Shown: positions 60,101 through 64,000 of the stretch, piece by piece
How positions within the stretch are numbered: the stretch's first letter is position 1
How the letters are laid out: each line of letters begins with the position of its first letter
Assembly (NCBI GenBank): GCA_024760525.1
Contig: CP060500.1
Span: 62,001 to 126,000 of the forward strand
DNA: 64,000 nt
Source: Nitrospira sp.
Lineage (GTDB): Bacteria > Nitrospirota > Nitrospiria > Nitrospirales > Nitrospiraceae
Reading direction: 5' to 3'
The notes under the pieces: generated by a model
What the model was told of the DNA's origin: nothing
The model's input: only the letters and a program-made list of their open reading frames with translations
The model's database searches: none
Position numbers and translations under genes: made by a program

Positions 60101-60748
60101 CTCGAACAGTTCTACGAACACCAAAAGTCCACGTGGGAAAGGTTACGGAAGGCGCATGGCCGTTTTCAGCGAAATCGCCTTGAGCTTGAGAGAGATGCGC
60201 TGGCTGGAATGGCGCTCAAACGGATGCAGCAAATCCTGAACGCGTCGAGTCCGTACAGCCTGATCAAAGAGACCGAGGGGCTCATTGCCACAGTCAGTAC
60301 CATTAATAGCGCCCTCGTGGCTGCAGCTCGCCAGCAGGCTCTTGCCAAGATTGACGTGCATCTCGTCACAGTCACCAGGGATATTGAGGCAGCCAAGGGA
60401 GACGCAGGACTTCGCGCTGCCTGCATGAGGCCACTGGAAGAACTTAAGGGCGCAGTCCAGTCTGAAGAGAGTCTGGCTCACATCACACAAATAGAGACGG
60501 AGGCTCTGAAAGAATTCGATCTTGCAACCTCTCGGATAGAAGAATCTGTTCGGAAAGCCACAGAGCAGCCCAAGGAAAAAGGAGAGCAGCCCAAGCCTAT
60601 TCTCAAGAAGAAACGGGTAGTGGAGCCGGCCAAGCTGGTCGCATCTCCCTATTTGGAAACGCAGGCGGATGTCGAAGCATTTCTTAAGACACTGCGATCG
60701 GAGTTGGAGCAGGCACTCACTAAGGACGAACGCATCGAGATCCGCTGA
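57167..60748 (+). CDS. brxC: BrxC ATPase of type I BREX
   Basis: 1193 residues. Walker A in GVWVSGFFGSGKSHFIKVLSYLL; Walker B-like LIFLVDEVGQFIG; sensor-type region GRAWVVVTSQEDIDAVLGEM; long C-terminal coiled coil (LKRMQQILNASSPYSLIKETEG onwards). Matches the ~1200-residue BrxC. It is required for BREX methylation and defence. Begins 12 bases after brxB; 23 bases before pglX. Confidence 0.93.
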   Translation: MNIQNLFERDLFRSINGVVKADQLDESSVWQELDEFVVTRELDQHLRRFFSTYGDAIKHPQDPDVAGKIGVWVSGFFGSGKSHFIKVLSYLLQNKTHTHQGQTKRAVEFFENKFKDAMLFGDIKRAIASNTDVILFNIDSKADHRIGRDAILAVFLKVLNEMQGYCGDYPQIAHLERHLEGRGKLTQFHDVFRKATGSEWVADRDAYHFHRDEIVKALGETLKMSKESAEKWVDGAEGSFALTVENLCKWVKEYLDSKGEEHRLIFLVDEVGQFIGTDSHLMLNLQTITEELGTICKGRAWVVVTSQEDIDAVLGEMKQSKANDFSKIQGRFRTRLSLSSANVDEVIQSRLLAKREEVKSDLQEVFRKKGDILKNQLTFTNCGMTFKNVKDGEDFVQNYPFVPYQFQLVQKIFEAIRRAGATGLHLSRGERSILDAFQSAGKEVALKEVGILVPLYRFYPSIESFLDTVVKKTIDQAKDNPSLEHPFDISLLQVLFLIRYVEEIKGNVDNLVTLCIAEIDADRLALRRKIEGSLQRLEKETLINRSGDLYFFLTNEERDINREIKNVELSSGEEAKLLGELIYNDVLKEQRKHRHAENKMDFAFNRFCDLLPVGNRLDGVLQLSVITPLNDEYGLYDNAKCLLDSSTEGGSILVRMGNDETLGRELRTYLQTEKYVRHKNDGTLPESAKRILRDISGNNQDRRARLVTLLGEMFAGADFYAAGQPLKLKASMPLAALDESLGYLVKNTFNKMGYLKRLSQEPLKEIQAIIRSNDIGQQTLVMATEEGNKQAIDDLRNYVALMSSNNKQVVLQDMIDKRYSLRPYGWPEEEVVILIARLMVLGEISLMMDGTLVPLDKAYDAITTPAKRRKIVILKRQTTDPKAIQDARTLGKELFHEMGPDGEDALFAFLQNKLKSWQSSLMTYRPLAETGDYPGKDQIADGLLRVKKLLASDNSYKFIQQLNEQKNELLDFADHFTNLEQFYEHQKSTWERLRKAHGRFQRNRLELERDALAGMALKRMQQILNASSPYSLIKETEGLIATVSTINSALVAAARQQALAKIDVHLVTVTRDIEAAKGDAGLRAACMRPLEELKGAVQSEESLAHITQIETEALKEFDLATSRIEESVRKATEQPKEKGEQPKPILKKKRVVEPAKLVASPYLETQADVEAFLKTLRSELEQALTKDERIEIR

Positions 60749-60771
60749 GAAGAGATCATGAGATTGGCAAT

Positions 60772-63700
60772 ATGAACCGCACCAAGCTCAAGACCTACGC
60801 CCCACAAGCTCGCCGGGATTTCATCCAGGCTGTCACAGATCGCGCTGCCTTCTATGGTCTGACTGAGAAGAAGATCGAACCCATCACCGAGAACGGCGAC
60901 GTGGCTATTATCGGTGGCCGCGCCTTTCCTCGCGCTATTGCGAGCAAACGCAAAGCCTTGGAAGAACGGATTGCCCAATACGGCTTCGGGCAGACCATGG
61001 ACGCAATTGCCTACACCTGGTTTAACCGCTTGGTCGCTATCCGGTACATGGAACTGCATGGGTATCTTGACCATGGCTACCGGGTACTGACCCATCCCGA
61101 CGCATCGAAGTCGATTCCTGAGATCCTCGAACAGGCCGAACATCTCGATCTGCCGGGCTTGGACAAGCACAAGGTTATTGAGCTGAAATTGGAAGGCAGC
61201 AAAGAAGCTGAGCTGTACCGGATGCTGCTACTCGCTCAGTGCAACGCGTTGTACAAGACGATGCCGTTTCTCTTTGAGTGGATCGACGACGAAACAGAAC
61301 TCCTCTTGCCCGATAACCTGCTCCACACAGACTCGCTGATCCGCAAGCTCGTCGGCGAGATCGACGAAAACGACTGGCAGGAGGTCGAGATCATCGGCTG
61401 GCTCTACCAGTTCTACATCGCCGAGCGCAAAGACGAAGTTATGGCCCGCAAGAGCGCCGTGCCGACGGAAGACATTCCGGCCGTCACCCAGCTCTTCACC
61501 CCGCATTGGATTGTCCGTTACCTTGTCGAGAACTCGCTCGGCCGCCTCTGGCTGCTGAACCGCCCCGGCTCCCGGCTTCGTGAGCAGATGCCCTACTATA
61601 TCGAGGGGGAAACTGAGACCGACTTCCTCAAGATCACCAAGCCTGAGGACATCCGCCTGTTAGACCCCGCGTGCGGAAGCGGGCACATGCTCACCTATGC
61701 CTTCGACCTGCTCTTCCGTATCTACGAGGAAGAAGGCTACGTGCCAAACGAGATTCCTGCGCTCATCCTGAAGCACAATCTCTATGGTCTGGAAATCTGC
61801 CCCCGCGCGGCGCAGCTCGCCGAGCTGGCCCTCGTCTTCAAGGCCCGGGAAAAATCACGGCGCTTCTTTCAGCCCAGCACTCTTGTTCAGCCCCACATTC
61901 TTGCATTGCAAGACATCCGCTTCGACGAAGGCGAACTCCGCGACTACATCGCAGCGCTCGAACTCGGCACTCTCTTTAATGAGCCCATGCTGAAACTCCT
62001 ACATCAGTTCGAGCAAGCCACCACCTTTGGTTCGCTCATTCAGCCCTGCCTGGACGAACAGAACATCACCTTTGCCCGTCAGGCCATGAAGACCAAAGAC
62101 CTCGGCGGCCAGCTCTTTCTCCGTGAGACTCACGGCAAAGTCCTCCGCGTCTTGGAACAGGCGGAGATGTTGTGCCAGAGGTATCACGTTGTCGTGGCCA
62201 ATCCGCCATATATGGGCGGGGGAGCGATGAATCCTCTTCTCAAAGAATATGTGAAGAAACATCTGACTTTGAGTAAACAAGACCTAATGACGTGCTTTAT
62301 GCAGCGGGCAACAACGTTGGCAGTCCCCTTTGGCACGATAGCAGTAATTAATCTTCCCTCTTGGCTTTTTCTTTCTTCTTTTGAAGCCTTCAGAATCTAC
62401 CTCATAGCAAATGAGACCATCTCCAGTTTGCTACATCTTGGGCGCGGTATATTCGGCTCAGATTTCGGGACGGTTGCGTTTGTGCTCAAGAATTGCCCGG
62501 CAAACGGACGCAAGGGGATTTATCGAAGGCTTTTTGAACGGCATGTTGAGGTCGATTCAGTGAATGAAATAGAGGCTAAGTTTCTGAATCAATCCTTCGG
62601 CAGGTTTGTTGCCGATCAAAGAGACTTTCTACAAATCCCTGGTGCGCCCATTGCCTATTGGGTCACTCCTGCAGTCAGGCATATTTTTGCTACTGCCACT
62701 CCATTGAAGGACATTGCAAAGCCAAGACAAGGTTTGGCTACGACCAACAATTCTGCGTTTCTAAGAATGTGGTATGAGCCGGCACTTGAGCGAATTGGAT
62801 TTGAAATGACGTCTGAGAATGAGGCGGAGCAAAGCAGGCAAAAGTGGTTTCCTCTCCAGAAAGGAGGATCATTTCGGAAATGGTATGGGAATAACGAATA
62901 TGTGCTGAATTATGAGCGCCGGGGGCAAACCATCTGTGACTATATCGACAACACACCTGGGGTGCGAGTTGGTTCCAATGGAAGAGTAATCAACCGACAA
63001 TTTTACTTTCGAGAAGCAATCACCTGGTCGAGTCTCTCAATTTCGGCGCTTTCAATGCGCTATATGGGCAAAGGCTACATCTTCGAAACAAAAGGTTCTG
63101 CCTGTTTCTGTGATGACAGACTACTCTTGATGGAACTCCTCGGATACGCCAACAGTACTTTGGTAAATCAGTTTTTGCAGGCTCTATCTCCAACACTGGA
63201 TTTCCACGAAGGGCCGATAGGCAATTTGCCGGTCATCCCGATTAGGTCTCATGCTCAGCAGAATCTTGTCGCTGAGTGTATTTCCATCTCCCGCGCCGAC
63301 TGGGACAATTTCGAGACCTCCTGGGACTTCCGCGACCAGCCGCTGCTGCGGCCGGGGATGAAAGGCGCAACGCTGGAGGCGAGTTGGCGGAATTGGGCGG
63401 CGCATAGCACCGCCGCCATTCGTCGAATGAAGGAGCTGGAGACGGAAAACAACCGGCTCTTCATCGATGCCTACGGTCTCGCGGATGAGCTGACGCCAGA
63501 AGTCCCAGAGGACCAGATCACTCTCGCCCGCGCTGACCAGCGCAAGGACATGGCCGGCTTCCTCTCTTATGCCGTTGGCTGCATGATGGGCCGCTATTCG
63601 CTTGACAAGCCTGGACTCATCCTCGCTAACGCCAGCGACTCCCTGCGTGAGTTTCTAGCCAAAGTGGGACGGTCGCAGGATCAGCTCACCTTCGCCCCCG

Positions 63701-64000
63701 ACGAGGACGGCATCATCCCCGTGCTCGATGGCGAGTGGTTCGAGGACGACATCGTGGCCCGTGTACATGCTTTTCTGCGAGCTGCCTTCGCTGAGACTAC
63801 ACTGGAAGTAAATCTAGGCTTTATTGAGGAATCGCTGGGCAAAGATCTGCGCAAATACTTCCTTGCCGACTTCTACAAGGACCACCTCAAAACCTACAAG
63901 AAGCGTCCGATCTACTGGCTGTTCTCCAGCGGCAAGGAGCGCGCGTTCCAATGCCTCGTCTATTTGCACCGGTATCAAGACGGCACGCTGGCCCGTATGC
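60772..64000 (+). CDS. pglX: PglX adenine-specific DNA methyltransferase of BREX (runs off the right edge)
   Basis: Open frame from ATG 60772 to the window end, over 1076 residues without a stop, so the 3' end lies outside. N-terminus MNRTKLKTYAPQARRDFIQAVTDRAAFYGL is typical PglX. Methyltransferase motif I is DPACGSGHML (~298-307) and motif IV NPPY (477-480); the target-recognition part follows. It methylates a non-palindromic adenine site on host DNA, the mark by which BREX spares self. Expected length ~1200. Confidence 0.93.
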   Translation, partial: MNRTKLKTYAPQARRDFIQAVTDRAAFYGLTEKKIEPITENGDVAIIGGRAFPRAIASKRKALEERIAQYGFGQTMDAIAYTWFNRLVAIRYMELHGYLDHGYRVLTHPDASKSIPEILEQAEHLDLPGLDKHKVIELKLEGSKEAELYRMLLLAQCNALYKTMPFLFEWIDDETELLLPDNLLHTDSLIRKLVGEIDENDWQEVEIIGWLYQFYIAERKDEVMARKSAVPTEDIPAVTQLFTPHWIVRYLVENSLGRLWLLNRPGSRLREQMPYYIEGETETDFLKITKPEDIRLLDPACGSGHMLTYAFDLLFRIYEEEGYVPNEIPALILKHNLYGLEICPRAAQLAELALVFKAREKSRRFFQPSTLVQPHILALQDIRFDEGELRDYIAALELGTLFNEPMLKLLHQFEQATTFGSLIQPCLDEQNITFARQAMKTKDLGGQLFLRETHGKVLRVLEQAEMLCQRYHVVVANPPYMGGGAMNPLLKEYVKKHLTLSKQDLMTCFMQRATTLAVPFGTIAVINLPSWLFLSSFEAFRIYLIANETISSLLHLGRGIFGSDFGTVAFVLKNCPANGRKGIYRRLFERHVEVDSVNEIEAKFLNQSFGRFVADQRDFLQIPGAPIAYWVTPAVRHIFATATPLKDIAKPRQGLATTNNSAFLRMWYEPALERIGFEMTSENEAEQSRQKWFPLQKGGSFRKWYGNNEYVLNYERRGQTICDYIDNTPGVRVGSNGRVINRQFYFREAITWSSLSISALSMRYMGKGYIFETKGSACFCDDRLLLMELLGYANSTLVNQFLQALSPTLDFHEGPIGNLPVIPIRSHAQQNLVAECISISRADWDNFETSWDFRDQPLLRPGMKGATLEASWRNWAAHSTAAIRRMKELETENNRLFIDAYGLADELTPEVPEDQITLARADQRKDMAGFLSYAVGCMMGRYSLDKPGLILANASDSLREFLAKVGRSQDQLTFAPDEDGIIPVLDGEWFEDDIVARVHAFLRAAFAETTLEVNLGFIEESLGKDLRKYFLADFYKDHLKTYKKRPIYWLFSSGKERAFQCLVYLHRYQDGTLARM

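Noticed and set aside
60649..61170. Minus-strand frame at the brxC/pglX junction
   Set aside because: It is antisense to the brxC end and to the pglX start, both with clear motifs.
1..64000. CRISPR array, tRNA or rRNA genes
   Set aside because: No evenly spaced repeats and no cloverleaf-like or rRNA sequence was noticed; a covariance search was not possible here.

Overview
The window looks like a chromosomal stretch of a moderately GC-rich environmental bacterium. Gene content and protein style (many DsrE-family, carboxymuconolactone-decarboxylase-family and zinc-ribbon small proteins, HME-type RND efflux, TVP38 next to a mercuric-reductase-like flavoprotein) fit Nitrospira or a relative in Nitrospirota. 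That is inference from gene content; there is no rRNA or other phylogenetic marker in the window.

Layout. (1) 1-12.3 kb: a beta-barrel protein, a Crp-type regulator divergent from a TVP38/flavoprotein-disulfide-reductase pair, an HxlR regulator divergent from a membrane protein + TfoX-like pair, a broken SRPBCC gene, and a TetR regulator followed by a lipoprotein and a carboxymuconolactone-decarboxylase-family gene; then small secreted/membrane proteins. (2) 12.5-15.0 kb, minus strand: a bufferin-type copper-peptide operon (BufA1-like precursor, MNIO enzyme BufB, partner BufC, DoxX). (3) 15.4-24.9 kb: a sterol-desaturase-like enzyme, then a minus-strand redox/detox gene row (carboxymuconolactone decarboxylase, isochorismatase-like hydrolase, DsrE, PPOX, ABC solute-binding protein, SDR) that starts at a good sigma54 promoter and lies divergent from a GAF-AAA+-Fis sigma54 activator with a 29-bp palindromic site between them; a second row (zinc ribbons, tautomerase, decarboxylase) follows. 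(4) 24.9-34.1 kb, minus strand: one long co-oriented row running merR-merT-merP-AhpD-like-DsrE-small-cusC-cusB-cusA, headed by a textbook Hg-type MerR operator, with no classical MerA. (5) 34.3-41.7 kb: arsenic methylation/arsenosugar genes arsM-arsR-arsS, then pstSCAB, a PhoB-like winged-helix protein with an unrecognisable receiver, and a PiT fragment.

(6) 41.9-64 kb is a defence island: a type III CBASS operon (TRIP13-like Cap6, small accessory, HORMA Cap7, CD-NTase, and a DUF6602 PD-(D/E)XK-like protein in the effector position) divergent from an XRE-ImmA/IrrE fusion plus PIN-domain protein; a Tn3-family transposase remnant with its terminal inverted repeat; a WYL-domain regulator; an NPYG/SPF-repeat secreted protein; an AddB/AddA-like nuclease-helicase pair framed by two degenerate ~155-170 bp repeats; and the start of a type I BREX system (brxA, brxB, brxC, pglX running off the right edge). 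pglZ and brxL, if present, lie beyond the window.

Regulatory reading gave several clear sites: three near-identical Crp-type palindromes (2448, 15202, 34204), a tandem HxlR operator pair, TetR operators placed inside two promoters (one apparently leaderless), a sigma54 -24/-12 element with an upstream activator palindrome, and the MerR operator. All were found by eye; no search or alignment was run.
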